Part shown: one piece after another, positions 10,196 to 20,740 of the stretch
How positions within the stretch are numbered: position 1 is the first letter of the stretch
Layout of the letters: the number at the start of each line of letters is the position of its first letter
NCBI GenBank assembly: GCA_023053575.1
Contig: JAKZAP010000022.1
Span: 14,922,518 to 14,986,517, forward strand
From: Branchinecta lynchi
Lineage: Eukaryota; Arthropoda; Branchiopoda; Anostraca; Branchinectidae
DNA length: 64,000 nucleotides
Direction of reading: 5' to 3'
Position numbers and translations under genes: made by a program
Notes under the pieces: generated by a model
Databases searched by the model: none
The model's input: the letters and a program-made list of their open reading frames with translations, nothing else
Told to the model about the DNA's origin: nothing

Positions 10196-10444
10196 GTCAC
10201 GAGACTGCATGCTGAAAGGGACTCGGGTAGGGCATTTTGCCCTGAAGCAAGAGCACATGATCCACGTGACAATGTGCTGATTTGAAAATCTGAAAAGAGG
10301 ATTTGTTTTTTAAATAGATTTTTATCGAGGTTCTACGAATACGAAGTATATATGGATAATTCGATATGGATATATGGATAATTCGCGAGGTCAGTTTGTT
10401 TCGTGTTGAATGTAAGGAAGAGAGGAAAATCGCTTGTGTTTTTG

Positions 10445-11399
10445 TGGCACTTACGCTTCTGCCAAGTGCCATATATCGATCGCAATTTCTGTTCGTCCGT
10501 CGGTCTGTCGGTCTGGGTTCTGCTAGTTCGGGCACTTCCACATAAGCTAGGACGATGAAGCTTGGCAGGCATGTCAGGGACCCGACTAGATTAACCTTGG
10601 GAATATTGACTTCCGCGATCCGACCATATCTGGGGGAGTGGAGGGAGGGGGAATCTGGAATATTGAGGTATGTATAATTTTCGAACGGTTGATTGGATCT
10701 TAATGAAACTTGATATTTGGAAAGAACTCGTATCTCAGTATGGATTTGATTTGCGGCTAAATACGTCAAAAATGTATTCGAGAATCCCTGAAATGTCTTC
10801 GAGGAATCAGTGTTTGTATTCCAGAATCGACGAAAGTTTCGAGATTTTTTTTTAGGTCTTCGAGAAACTACAAAATAATGTTCGAGAAAAGATTAAAAGT
10901 ATTCGAGGATTTTTAAAATGTGTTTGGCATTTAAATTGAAATAAGGAACTCGAGAATGACACAAATGACAAAAATACATTCAAGAATTTAAAAAATAAAA
11001 ATTATCGAATACAGAATGCAAAAATACATTCGAGAATGTAAAAAATAAAAGTTATCGAACGCTTTTCTGTGATTCGCGAATAGAATTATGTCATTCTCGA
11101 ACACCTAATTTCGATTTAAATGTCAAAGAATATTAAGACATTATCGAATACTTACATCTTTTCTCGGGATACTTTTTGTAGTTTCCCGAAGACTTGAAAA
11201 AGAATCTCGAAGACTTTTATCGGTGCTCGAACTCAAGCACCGATTCCTCGGAGGCATTTGAGACGATCCGCGAGTGAAACTAGATACCCTACTTTTAGGT
11301 CCAAACCGCGTTTTTGACGGCAGGGGTATTTTGTGACGTTCTTATCTACTTTCACCACCTACTCGTAACAAGTGCCATATGAGCTCGTAGCTCTTGTTG
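10445..11399 (-). repeat. Family B element, copy 1
   Basis: On the minus strand it starts AAGAGCTACGAGCTCATATGGCACTTGTTACGAG-like text (near 11399) and ends at the TGGCAC terminus near 10445. It holds the 'GACATGCCTGCCAAGCTTCATCGTCC' segment (10550-10575 inverted). Its middle is replaced by an inverted-repeat sequence at 10780-11284. Confidence 0.7.
10780..11284. repeat. Imperfect inverted repeat of ~190 bp
   Basis: Left arm 10780-10972 and right arm 11087-11284 pair along their whole length. Matching pieces include GAGGAATC.GTG, TCTTCGAGA, 'GAAACTACAAAA' and TTCGAGAATGACA. The ~114-bp spacer has two copies of ACAAAAATACATTC.AGAAT. A 'TTCGAG' hexamer recurs through both arms. It sits inside family B copy 1 and looks like a foldback insertion. 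Confidence 0.65.
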
Positions 11400-11564
11400 T
11401 TTTAGAAGAACGAGTTCTGTTGGAACCTTAAAGAGGCAGTTTTGGCTTTTTTCTGTGAATTTGTCATTATTATTATTACGTTCCCAAAAATCGACGATTT
11501 CTGGAAGACTGTAAGGCTTTATTTGGTGGTTCAAAATGTATAAGTTTGCCAAGATTTATTATAA

Positions 11565-11760
11565 ATATGTTTGGCCCTTCCTGGCAAGGGTCCTCTTCAG
11601 ACTAATCATCATTCTATTTTTTTTTTCACAAGTTCAATTTTCTAGCTTAAGTCTAGAGATGAACTTCGCAAAGAAAGGCCTATGATCTTTATGATAAATA
11701 TTGGCTGACTTATCCCTTCAGCACAATCATATATGATCCGCAATCACCTTGATCTGAATT
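11565..11760. repeat. Family G dispersed repeat, rearranged
   Basis: 'GGCCCTTCCTGGCAAGGGTC' inverted, then 'CACAAGTTCAATTTTCTAGC' direct, then TTGGCTGACTTATCCCTTCAG and the family end. It is a two-part head-to-head arrangement like the copy at 9190. Confidence 0.5.
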
Positions 11761-12365
11761 AATACTTATATGTCTACAAGGAAAGGTAATCCCAGAAAGT
11801 TTGGTTTAGTCTGGCTTATTCACGAAGAAAAATGCTCGTAAAAATGGCAACAACTTATTCTGTTAATCCTGTAAAAAATAAGAAAGAGTTAAAAATATAA
11901 GGAATTTATAATTTCCAGTTTATTTTGGAGCATTCACCTTGAATTGAATCCCAAATTTCGTATCTAATAAAATAAAATAGGAAGAAGAGATTTGAATTTC
12001 AGGACTTAAATACTCAATTCGTGTCCAAAAGAAATCAAATATATCAAAGAAAAGTGAGAGAAAAGATAATCGAGAAGATAAAAACGAGAAAACTGACTGT
12101 CAATAGAGACAAAAAAAAATCAGAAAACAGAAAATCACGAGCAAACGATCTTACTATGGAATTCACTCATAGAACCGAGATGAAGACATCGGTGGACCTT
12201 TACAGCCTTTTGTGCGCCTTCCTGTTCTCGACTTCATTGTCAAATCATCAAAACACTGCTTGGAACCCGCTGAGGTAAAAACATGAATACGGTAATCGTT
12301 TCCGTTACCTCCAATGTAATCGAAACAGAAACGAAAAGTTTCTTCGCGAAAAATCGGTAAAAATT
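11761..12365. other. Unassigned A-rich stretch
   Basis: A Lys/Arg-rich 85-codon frame at 12021-12278 is a by-product of A-rich composition; there is no domain or splice support. Nothing else is seen before the tRNA. Confidence 0.35.
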
Positions 12366-12437
12366 GTTTCCACCCAGGATCGAACTGGGGACCTTCTGCG
12401 TGTTAGGCAGACGTGATAACCGCTACACCATGGAAAC
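12366..12437 (-). tRNA. tRNA-Val (AAC)
   Basis: Minus strand reads GTTTCCATGGTGTAGCGG... with acceptor GTTTCCA pairing with TGGAAAC. The anticodon arm is CTGC-CTAACAC-GCAG with anticodon AAC, and the T arm contains GTTCGATCC. A and B internal promoter boxes are intact. It is a complete cloverleaf and probably functional. It lies just outside the end of the right composite element. Confidence 0.93.
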
Positions 12438-13046
12438 GTTGAAAGAAAGGCCGTTTGTAATATGGATTTAAGATAATGGTGAAAGTCATGTGTGTGAATA
12501 TCTTGTTATTATTATTATTGTGTTGCGAGAGCAACATTTGGGTTTTCTCCGGGCTTTTTTCTTTCTTTTTTCTGTTTTCCTAGTACCCCAATTTCAGCTT
12601 ATTACTAGAAAGTGGTAACCTGTGTGGTTTTACGGAGAGTGTAGACCTCCGGCTGGATTAATGAATTTGACATTACATTTTGGAAAGCTCCGTAGAGTTC
12701 TTGCCAGAGGCCAAAAATTATGGTCTTTTCTTGTTCTCGAGCCAGAGCCTACGGTATGTGAAGTGCAGCAGAGATGTATAGCGCTTGTCAGAGAGGACTA
12801 TCTGAAATTGTGCCGCCAAGCTTTCATTTCATCAAACCATATTTCTGCTTTTGAGTGGCACCAGTTTCAAATTAAAGAAAACTACTAAAATCTGAAAGTG
12901 CTAAGTACGGGAGGTGGTTGCCCGGCCGCACAGCCAATATGTCTTCCATGAGTGATAAATATAAAAATTTAGAGAAAGGAAGTGTCATTTTCCCACGGGT
13001 CAAACTACCCATTTCTGTTCGTGATTTCAACTGTTCATCATGACTC

Positions 13047-13452
13047 AAACTATAAAAAGTTATCTAATTGCTAAAGAAATTAGAGCTTATCCTTTGCTCC
13101 TTTCTAAGATTGGGAGGATTGGTCCTTACTTCTGCCCCATGTGTGGAGATATGAATGAGTGCGTGCGACATATTATGTGTGAATGTAGGGAATTGAATGA
13201 TTTAAGAAGAGAAATATTTGGAGTAAATGAGTGTGATCAGGAATGGATGGAGCGAATGCTGAAGAGTGAATGTTTTGTCACTATAAGGAAAGTGGGCAGA
13301 TTCCTCAAGTTGGCTATGAATCACAGAGAATTTTTCTTGTAGATTTAAGTGTTTGTTATAGTTATGTTGTAGGTTATGTATTTTTCTTTTGTATTGCCAT
13401 GGCCCTTGGGCTTTTAGTGTAATAAATATCATCATATCATATCATATCATAT
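13047..13452 (+). mobile_element. Non-LTR retrotransposon fragment with zinc-binding C-terminus
   Basis: The frame to the stop at 13342 ends with a zinc-binding motif C-x2-C-x8-H-x4-C (CPMCGDMNECVRHIMCEC) and ends NHREFFL. A related fragment at 47392-47837 shares CPMCG, H.MC.C, LR.EIFGVN and MNHRE. Such a CCHC-like motif is usual after the reverse transcriptase/RNase H region of several LINE clades. The 3' UTR has CCATGGCCCTTGGGC, AATAAA and an (ATCAT)n tail to 13452. It is heavily 5'-truncated. It lies between segments of the composite element; copies at 2572 and 3100 lack its 3' part. Confidence 0.8.
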
Positions 13453-14149
13453 TAGAAAGTGAGCCTACGGCGAACAAGTCAACTTTTGAACTAATACAGC
13501 TAGAATTTTTTTCCAACGGCAATCGATAAAGTTTGATGAGCTGATACGTCATCCGTTTGTGGTGCAAAAATTCCTTGATGAGTTGCAACAGTTTAAAAGT
13601 TTAGAGACTTTAGTAGTTAAGGTACATGCTGAAACCAAAAATAGGCCGATCCCGATTGTGAGACATGTAGGGGACTTGTAGGCAACAATCGGCTGTTAGA
13701 CCATAATCATCTTCGGTGATGAGGGGTTTGCAGCTTTTACTAGTTAGTGTACCTATTATTTGTTTCCGGTGTACTTGATGGTACGAAGAATTTGGTACCA
13801 TGTCTATCACGGGGAGATGGACTTGTAAGTAAGAATCGGTTGCTAGAAGGGCTTCACGATGGGCTAGAAACTTGTGCAAACTAGTGCACATTTTATTTGA
13901 TCTCTATAAATCTGAGAGTAAAAAAATTAGTCTCCATGCTCTGTCATTATAACTTTAGAATTAATTTTTTTGAGGGATTGACAACTTTAGTGGTGGGGTA
14001 CACACTCAAACCAAGAATAGGCGGGACCCAATTGTGAGACATGTCAGGGACTTGGAAGTAACAATCAGCCGTTAGACCAAATTATCTTCGTCGGTGAGGG
14101 GTTTCCAACTTTTCCTAGTTTGTGTACCTATTTTGTTTCGGTTGTTTTG

Positions 14150-15736
14150 TGGCACTTGCCCTCGGGCAAGTGCCATATAGGGATCGCAATTTCTGTCCGT
14201 CCGTCGGTCTGTCGGTTGGTTGGTCGGTCTGTCTGTCCTGGTTTTGCTAGTTCGAAGATGAAAGACGAAAGACGATGAAACTTGGCAGGCATATCAGGGA
14301 CCGGACCAGATTAAATTAGAAATTGTCGCTTCCCCGATCCGACCATCTGGGGGGGAGTAGAGGGAGGGGGATTCCGGACAAATTAGGAAAAATGAGGTAT
14401 TTTGACGTACGAAGGGGTGATCTGATCTTCATGAAACTTGATGTATGGAAGGACGTCGTGTCTCAGACGGTGACATAGGAGGGAGTTGGAGGGGGAAACT
14501 GGAAATCTTGGAAAACGCTTCGAGTGGAGAGGTTGGGATGAAACTTGGTGGAAAGAACAAGCACAGGCCTCAGATACGTGATTGGCATAACCGGACTGCG
14601 TAGGGGGTTGAGCCCCCCCCCCCCGAAACACACAAAAATAGTCATTTTTACAGGCTTTTCCCTCTAATCTATGTCTTTTTTGTACTTTTTTGTCCGACCC
14701 GCAGGCAACCCCCCCCCCCCCCCCCCCGAAGGAAATCCCCCCCCCCAAAAAAAAATCCTGGATACGGGCCTGCCGGACTGGATCCATTCACGGGATCCGA
14801 CCGTCGTGTAAGGGATTGGGAATCCGCAATCTAGTGGCACGGGCAATTTTTGAACGGGTGATTGCGGGTGATTGGATCGGAATGAAACTTGTCAAGTGGA
14901 AAGAACTATCCTCTCGGATGTTCCATGTCAGGTCCGGGGAGGAGTGGAGGAAGGGGGAATCCGGACTCGTGAGGCATTTATGACGTTCGAACGGGTGAGC
15001 GAAAAGTTTTGACATGCACAAAAACCAAACAGATGGGCAAATTAGGATGCAGAACTGGACAGTTCCCGAGTTTGTGCGACCTTGATTTGTTATTTGCCGT
15101 CCTTACAGGATCCGGCCGAGGTGGGGAGGGGGAGGGGCAGGTGGATCGGGACTCGGATATTTGCAGATAGGCTCTAAGATATGTCAGGGGGTGCGAAGTT
15201 TAAGTTTCCGAGTCGTATCGTATTCAGCCACGGTGGGGCGGAGTTGGAAGGAGAGTCCCGGAAATCTTGTGGCTCGCATAAGGGCCAAAGAAGTGCAGTG
15301 ATTTGAATGAAACTCGGAAGGTACTGAGATAATATGCCCTAGATGACATATTTAAGGTTTGAACCGGATCCGACCACGGTTGGGGGGGGGTCTAGTTCGC
15401 GAAAAAATGCTCAGATTCGAGTGAAAGATAAGTGGGAAGAGAACATGCTTCAGATGATCCAGTAAGGCGTCCGGACTAGACTCTGCGGTCGGAACGGGGG
15501 TACCGGAAATCTTGGGCATGTCTGAGGACATTGCGAGTGGGCTTCTTGGGTTGAAAATTGGTAGTTTGGCGATGGCTTGGAGGTGATGTCGGAAATTTTC
15601 CGACTTGAGTGAAACTAGATAACCTAATTCTAGGTCCGAACACCATTTTTCAATGTCGGGGTTTTTTCTGAAGTTCTCTTCTACTTTCTTGTGCAACCTA
15701 CTCGTAACAAGTGCCATATGAGCTCGAAGATCTTGT
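14150..15736 (-). repeat. Family B element, copy 2
   Basis: On the minus strand it starts near 15736 (AAGATCTTCGAGCTCATATG) and ends at 14150 with a perfect stem-loop, arms TGGCACTTGCCC and GGGCAAGTGCCA with a 2-nt loop (14150-14175). Between are repeated paragraphs of the 'TTTCAT..CGATC..' type and a GACCGACAGACGGACGGACAG array near 14200-14240 (inverted). A family E hAT-like element is inserted at 14599-14772. Confidence 0.75.
14599..14772. mobile_element. hAT-like miniature element, family E copy 2
   Basis: Flanked by a perfect 8-bp duplication CCGGACTG (14591-14598 and 14773-14780). It is inverted relative to the copy at 9956: it ends ..CCTGGATACGGGCCTG and its core is the complement of GGACAAAAAAGTACAAAAA. 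The other end is truncated to CGTAGGGGG. Poly-C runs correspond to the poly-G runs of copy 1. Insertion into a family B element dates it later than that repeat. Confidence 0.85.
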
Positions 15737-15835
15737 TGATGATAAATAAAGTTTGGTTCATGTCTATCACGGGAGAGGCGCTTGCAAGTAAGAATTGGTT
15801 GCTAAAGCCTTGTAATTTTCATGAGATTCTTGGAT

Positions 15836-16600
15836 AGTGATGGTCTATCACTGTATCGTAGAATTATGTGGAACTTATATTTTATATTGTTCGTCAATAT
15901 GGCTTGGCACTTTCCCTTCGGTACTTCGTCCAATCCGTGTGATTCAGAATAACGCTGTTAGAGTTTTTTGTCATGTTGGGAACCGGGAGTCCATGAGGTC
16001 AGTTTACAGAGAAATAAATGTAATGCCAGCAGCTGGATTACGCGATTTTTATACGTTGATTTGTATATATAAGTATTACAATGAGAGCCTTCCGGATTGT
16101 TTTGCAGGAATATTTTATGCGAGGTCAGATGTTCATCAACAAAATACTCGGATACGAGGAAATATTGAGGTTCCTCTGATAGTTACAAGTAGGTCTTCCT
16201 TCTCCATTATTTACAGAGCTCCTAAGCTGTGGAATAAACTAAGTAAACGTATTAAGGAAATAGGTAATTTTAACCAGTTTAAGTCGGATATATGTACGGA
16301 GTTGCTCAGCAGGTATACCTTCGAAACTGATTAGATAATTTTTGTCTTTCAGGTTTGTTTTATGTAAGATTTATATCATTTTCGTTTGTTGTGTTTTGTT
16401 GTTTCGGGGTCACGTAAGGTAATATTTTTCGTTAATGTTTTTGTTTTGTTTTGGTATCGGTACATGGTCTCATTCTCCATACTCTCTCTTCTCTCTTTTT
16501 TTTTATCTCCTACAAGTTAGCACAGCCTCGCAAGCCCCGCTTTTGTTGTGCTATTGAAAACAAAATGTTAATTTTCAATAAAACTGTTCTACTACTACTA
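15836..16600 (+). mobile_element. Non-LTR retrotransposon fragment (CR1/L2-like RT C-terminus)
   Basis: The frame to the stop at 16332-16334 shows the typical end of LINE reverse transcriptases: ILYCSSIWLG, IRVIQNNAVRVF, then DVHQQNTR, a WNKLSKRIKE block and a short basic tail. Palm-domain catalytic motifs are absent because of 5' truncation. The 3' UTR ends with a TTGAAAA/AATTTTCAA stem, AATAAA and an (ACT)n tail at about 16580-16600. It is inserted in the right composite arm. Clade assignment is from the general pattern only. Confidence 0.8.
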
Positions 16601-16938
16601 ACGCAACTGATACAGCTGGTAATGTAAACCAACGAGATAGTTTCCCAACAATTTGTAGAGTGGCATCTATGGTTTTTTTATCTTGAAAATTTACGGAGTA
16701 ACATAATGTTCTAAGCTTTCACCAGGCACAATTGAAAAAGATAAGGTTCAACTCGCTGCAAAGTCAATTTAGTCTCTACTTCCGATATTCTCTTGTTGAT
16801 AGTTTTCCACGCTGAGGGATAGCAATGTGATTTCAGTTGTGTCATCAGTTCACGAAAAATCCTTATTGGTTGGAACATACCATTTTGAAAATTTCGATGG
16901 GTTGACAAATTCAGGATTTAACCGTTAGCTAAGAAAGA

Positions 16939-17010
16939 AATCCACTTTAGTCGGCGAAGCCGAACAAAGGTTGCTGCAAGACTTCACGTTGCCCAGGCAA
17001 CATAGGTCTA
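16939..17010. repeat. Hairpin cluster, inverted copy
   Basis: Counterpart of 691-750. It contains GTCGGC-GAA-GCCGAAC and ACGTTGCC-CA-GGCAACAT; relative to the left copy one pair became a G-T wobble and the loop changed. The GAGA-loop hairpin is missing. Confidence 0.65.
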
Positions 17011-17878
17011 GTTACTCTTGAAATTCGGAGGGCAAGCAGGTTACCCCTCATCAGGAAATCCCGTGTAGCAGACGCATGATCCTAAAAATTTACCTTATGT
17101 ATACGTATTTAGAAAATAGACATTCACAATCCCAGTCTATACTTGTAAAACCTAGCATATACACATTACTTGCATTAAACCATGAAAGCCGAGACCTTTT
17201 TTTGAGGGTGATTGTCACTGTTCAATCAAACTTCAACTTCCGTTACGTCACATCGTTGTTGATGGAAGAGAATCCCACAAAACTGTGTCCGATATCCATC
17301 ATTTATCGACAATAGATATGACAGGGCCAGGATTGGATATACCACATTAAGGAAGTATGGGTCTCGAAAGCCATTCTTTATAGTCAAAGATCGTAATCAT
17401 TACTTTGAAGTATCGACTATGTTTTACCATCTGTGTTGGCTGGGTGGGATAGCTCACAATCCAAATCGTCATCAAGAACCTGTTAGTGTAAACCATTGTT
17501 GTATGTCCATCAAATTAGAGTACGGTTGAGGTATTCAACGATTTTAAGAGGTATGTTTATTTTAACCTCGATTTTAAAAGAGTTATATCATAAGCATTCT
17601 AGCACTTGCAACGTCTAGACCCCCCCCCCCCCCACCCAAGACTGAAGATGAAGCCACGACTCGATCCGACCGCTGGGTCATCTAGCGGCGCGGATCAAAA
17701 GCGCCCGACTTGGGGAGGATGGAATCATAGTTTGACTTTGGATCTAACAAAATGTTTTTATTGTAGCAGGCGTATGGAAAATGTGTAGAAAAATTAAACT
17801 AATAATTTCCATTCTCGATTTCTTTAAGTATTTTGTATTTTGTTTTTGTTGTCAATGATTTATTGAAGAAAAAAAATG
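17011..17878. other. Unassigned sequence with C run
   Basis: No gene seen. A C14 run at about 17618-17632 sits next to a GACTCGATCCGACCGC phrase resembling poly-C borders elsewhere in this window. Confidence 0.35.
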
Positions 17879-18286
17879 TCGAATAATTTAGAAGTCTAGG
17901 ACTCCCTTGTCGGAGCCACGTAAACAAACCAGGACCCTGGTGTGTGGGGATGTGAACTGGTAGATGAATTTGCCTTCGGGCGGGATCACAGTTCCTATGG
18001 CCGGCTTCTACCAGACTATTGTAGTGGTTTGCGAGCTCTGTTCACAAGCCCCTCGGTAGCTCAGAGGTAGAGTGACTGCCTTGTAAGCAGAGGGTCCTGG
18101 GCTCAAATCCCAGCTGAGGAGCAGTTTTGTCTATCAGTTCACTACTTATAAAATGTATCCATCTCAAGGGCGTATTCCCCATTAAAATTGTATATTTGGT
18201 TTTCACCATGAGACCCCGTTTTGTGGGTCCATGGTTTGTCTACGTGGCTCCGACAAGGGAGTCCTAGACTTCTAAATTATATTCGA
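17879..18286. mobile_element. Inverted-repeat cassette carrying tRNA-Thr
   Basis: 17885-17931 recurs inverted at 18232-18278 with one mismatch in 47 bp; it includes TCTAGGACTCCCTTGTCGG and GCCACGTA. The match resumes outside it as TCGAAT/ATTCGA. The tRNA-Thr gene and ~120 bp of upstream sequence lie inside. The upstream portion (GATGTGAACTGGTAGATG, TTCGGGCGGGATCAC, TTCCTATGGCC) is repeated before the second tRNA-Thr at 18455, and the whole left half recurs in decayed form at 24759-25000 on the minus strand. Either a tRNA gene was captured by a small inverted-repeat transposon, or local inverted duplication occurred. Confidence 0.65.
18050..18121 (+). tRNA. tRNA-Thr (TGT), copy 1
   Basis: Acceptor CCCTCGG/CTGAGGA (C-A mismatch at the first pair and one G-T), D arm GCTC/GAGT, anticodon arm CTGC-CTTGTAA-GCAG (anticodon TGT), T arm CTGGG-CTCAAAT-CCCAG. 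The T loop starts with C instead of the usual T, slightly weakening the B box. The mismatches leave function uncertain. Confidence 0.85.
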
Positions 18287-18454
18287 AAAATTGTTTATGG
18301 TATTGGTCAAGGTACAAGTTCCTTGTCTAAAGTGCCATCTATATTATTAATTCCCGTGACATGGGGATGTGAACTGGTAGATGAATTTGCCTTCGGGCGG
18401 GATCACTGTTCCTATGGCCGACTTCTACCAGGTTTGCCAACTCTGTTCACAAGC

Positions 18455-18526
18455 CCCTCGGTAGCTCAGAGGTAGAGTGACTGCCTTGTAAGCAGAGGGT
18501 CCTGGGTTCAAATCCCGGCTGAGGAG
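18455..18526 (+). tRNA. tRNA-Thr (TGT), copy 2
   Basis: Same as copy 1 405 bp upstream, but with the canonical TTCAAAT T loop and a CCCGG T stem end. The first acceptor pair is again C-A. About 95 bp before the gene are shared with copy 1 apart from a small deletion near the gene. This copy has the better B box. Confidence 0.88.
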
Positions 18527-18889
18527 CATCCGCATATAAGCATGTGGAAGGTTTTATTCAAAGTAGTCAAACGTATTATGGATTTTTGGAGTGGGCCGTT
18601 TTCTGGGTGAAAGCTTTTGCGCTTTCCCAAACGGATGGTAAATTGTAAATAAACACAGAATTCAGAATTGTAAATAGTCACAGATTTGCAAATATACACT
18701 TTTAACACGCACATTTTATCTTTGTTATTTTATTTGTATCTGCATGTCGTTCAGTCCGCACCGTTCTTCTAGTTTTTAGTTACATGTCGTCTTATTGTCT
18801 GTTGGTTTCGCATCGTTTTCCTGTTGTGATTGTGGTGGATATTATGATTTAGTTTTGTTTTTTTCGCTGAGGACGGTTTGCCGGAAGTG

Positions 18890-19035
18890 AACCGAAATAT
18901 CCGAAATTTTCTTTATTCCTCGCACATCATCTTGGAGGGGTAACTAGCTGATCAAGAAAAAAACCCGAAAATCTCATTTTTTCTATTGTATTTGAAATGA
19001 ATGGTCAGCTTGCCTTCAAACCTTATCTTCATACA
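18890..19035 (+). repeat. Foldback-family relative, unfolded copy
   Basis: Shares GCACATCATC, AGCTGATCAAGAAAAAAACCC, CCCGAAAATC and 'GAATGGTCAGCTTG.CTTCAAACC' with the hairpin at 39134-39277. Here the loop sequence is in the opposite orientation relative to the tail and only one arm is present. Confidence 0.65.
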
Positions 19036-20639
19036 CCGGGTGATGGAGAGTGAGTATCCCCTCGAAAATTACGGCGCTGGAAGTAGCCTATTGCAACAAT
19101 TTTGCATTTTCCTCCTGATCGTCCAAAGTATCCGAACAAAAGAAAAAGAACAATCACAAATAAATAGCAGACGAAGTTAAATACATCTGATTTCATTTAT
19201 TTGTGAGAAAAGAAATTCTTGATCTTAGCTGACATTATTTGACTTTTTCTATTTGACTCTTTCGTAGGTGAAATAAAAAACCAAGCTTTTACATAGTTTA
19301 AAACGCTTTAGAGAAGTGTTCAGATTGATGCATATCTCTACTGTAGGTACATTAAATGATGTGTAACAGTGTGAATACTCGGGATCGCCAAGGCTGATAT
19401 TTGGCATAATAATAATAATAATAGACTTATTTCCCAGCATGATGCACAAACGTACAAAAAGACGGAGTAATTAAATTAGGAAGAAAGCAAGAAATTAAAG
19501 AAACATGTTATATGGTCGACTTGGTGAGTAAATTCATTCTTTAAACCTTAAACTGTCCTCTATGAAATATTGGCTAATAGTTTGTTAAAGCGAGTGCGAT
19601 TCAGGAAGAAAGTTCACCAAGAAATTTTTTCGGTTTGAGTTATTTTGTTTAATAGAATATTTGTTGGTCACAACTTTACTTATTTGAAATGTGGCCTCCT
19701 CGTCCAGGTTATTTTTTCAGTTTTAGATATGATTTCTTATCACGATGTGTTTCGAGCTTGTCCTTAGAAGAACGCTTCCGAGTCCTGCCACTAGATAATA
19801 CCACGATCTCTTCTGGTCTGAACCCCCCCCCCCCCCCCGACTTTGATGGATGTGGTCTAGGCGTCACAAATGTTAGAACGCTTCCGGTTTGACTCTTTGA
19901 ACACAAGGACACACAATTTTGTGTTAAATACAGTAAAACGTCTGTTGTTCTTTTCGTAAAAAGTAACTCTTAAAAAACCGCGTTAGTCGTCACGAAGGAT
20001 AACACTCATGTCGTCTGCACATCCTTGATAACGTTTAGGACAACCGAAGGGTTGCCCACTCCCCGGAATCTGCTTTGCACCCTTTACCGGCAACGGACGG
20101 TGCCGGCCATAAATTAGGCGATACTTCTTTAAAGAAATTCTAACATGCTGATGTTGATTTTCTGACACGTGGTGCCGGGCACCGCGCACTTGCTGTAGTC
20201 TAAAGTCGAGAGTGGACAATCCCTCGAACTCAACGAAATGCTTTGGTGTTGCATTGGGTAACACAAAGCAAAAGAAAGAAAAATACAGAAGTGCTGTCTT
20301 CAAACAATGTGTGAAACGGATGCGTTAGCTATGATTCTCGGGAAGTTATGTCGGCCCTTCATGGAAAATGTCCTCGTCAGGCTGTCGGAGGTCAGGGGGA
20401 ACGTTGGGAATGAAAGAAACGAACGTGCAATCAGTATTTAGCCTACACACGTGCTGCCCTTGCACCTACCATTCAGTCAAGTGCACGAACTGTTCTAGCG
20501 CCCACCCAGCCTATAGTCATGTGTGCACGAACGTACAGGAAAGCAGCCTCACCAGTTTTCGTTGATTCTTCAAGAGTGACGTACACAACGGAGAGACCTA
20601 AACACTTGAGCTATCTTTTTACTTTCCTAAATTTATGGT
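19036..20639. other. Unassigned, with a retrotransposon tail
   Basis: 19405-19450 on the minus strand reads GGGAAATAAGTC then (TTA)n, a LINE-like end. A C16 run is at about 19821-19838. 20345-20385 resembles part of family G. No gene is recognised. Confidence 0.4.
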
Positions 20640-20740
20640 GAATTGTGTCTGCTCTTCTTTCTGTCTTTTTTTTTATGCTCCGTCCTTGGTGCTCGAACTC
20701 TGATGGGTGATAAATAAATACATACCCATATACTAATATT
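20640..20740 (+). mobile_element. Retrotransposon 3' tail
   Basis: Pyrimidine-rich stretch, then CTCTGATGGGTGATAAATAAATACATACC. The same form (GATGGGTGA.CAATAAAAATTACATTACA) occurs at 29270-29372. Only the tail is recognisable. Confidence 0.5.

Larger units (their letters stand above)
12519..17010 (-). mobile_element. Composite hairpin-ended element, right inverted copy
   Basis: This is the inverted counterpart of 685-3796. It begins with the terminal hairpin GTGTTGC-GAGA-GCAACA (12520-12536) preceded by (TTA)n. It continues with segments matching 3240-3760 inverted (12540-13040), the sub-repeat array inverted (13500-14130) and the GTCAATTTAGTC segment (16765-16780), and ends with the hairpin cluster at 16939-17010. 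It is interrupted by a family B element (14150-15736), itself carrying a hAT-like element, and by a LINE fragment (15836-16600). The outer terminal hairpin is deleted in this copy (AAGTG joins GATTTC). Confidence 0.6.

Noticed and set aside
9872..10280. Glycine-rich frames
   Set aside because: Translation of poly-G tracts in the hAT-like element.
12021..12278. Lys-rich 85-codon frame
   Set aside because: Composition-driven in A-rich DNA, no domain.
14150..15736. Helitron identity for family B
   Set aside because: The terminal hairpin is suggestive, but no 5' TC/3' CTRR end, A-T insertion site or Rep/helicase sequence could be shown.
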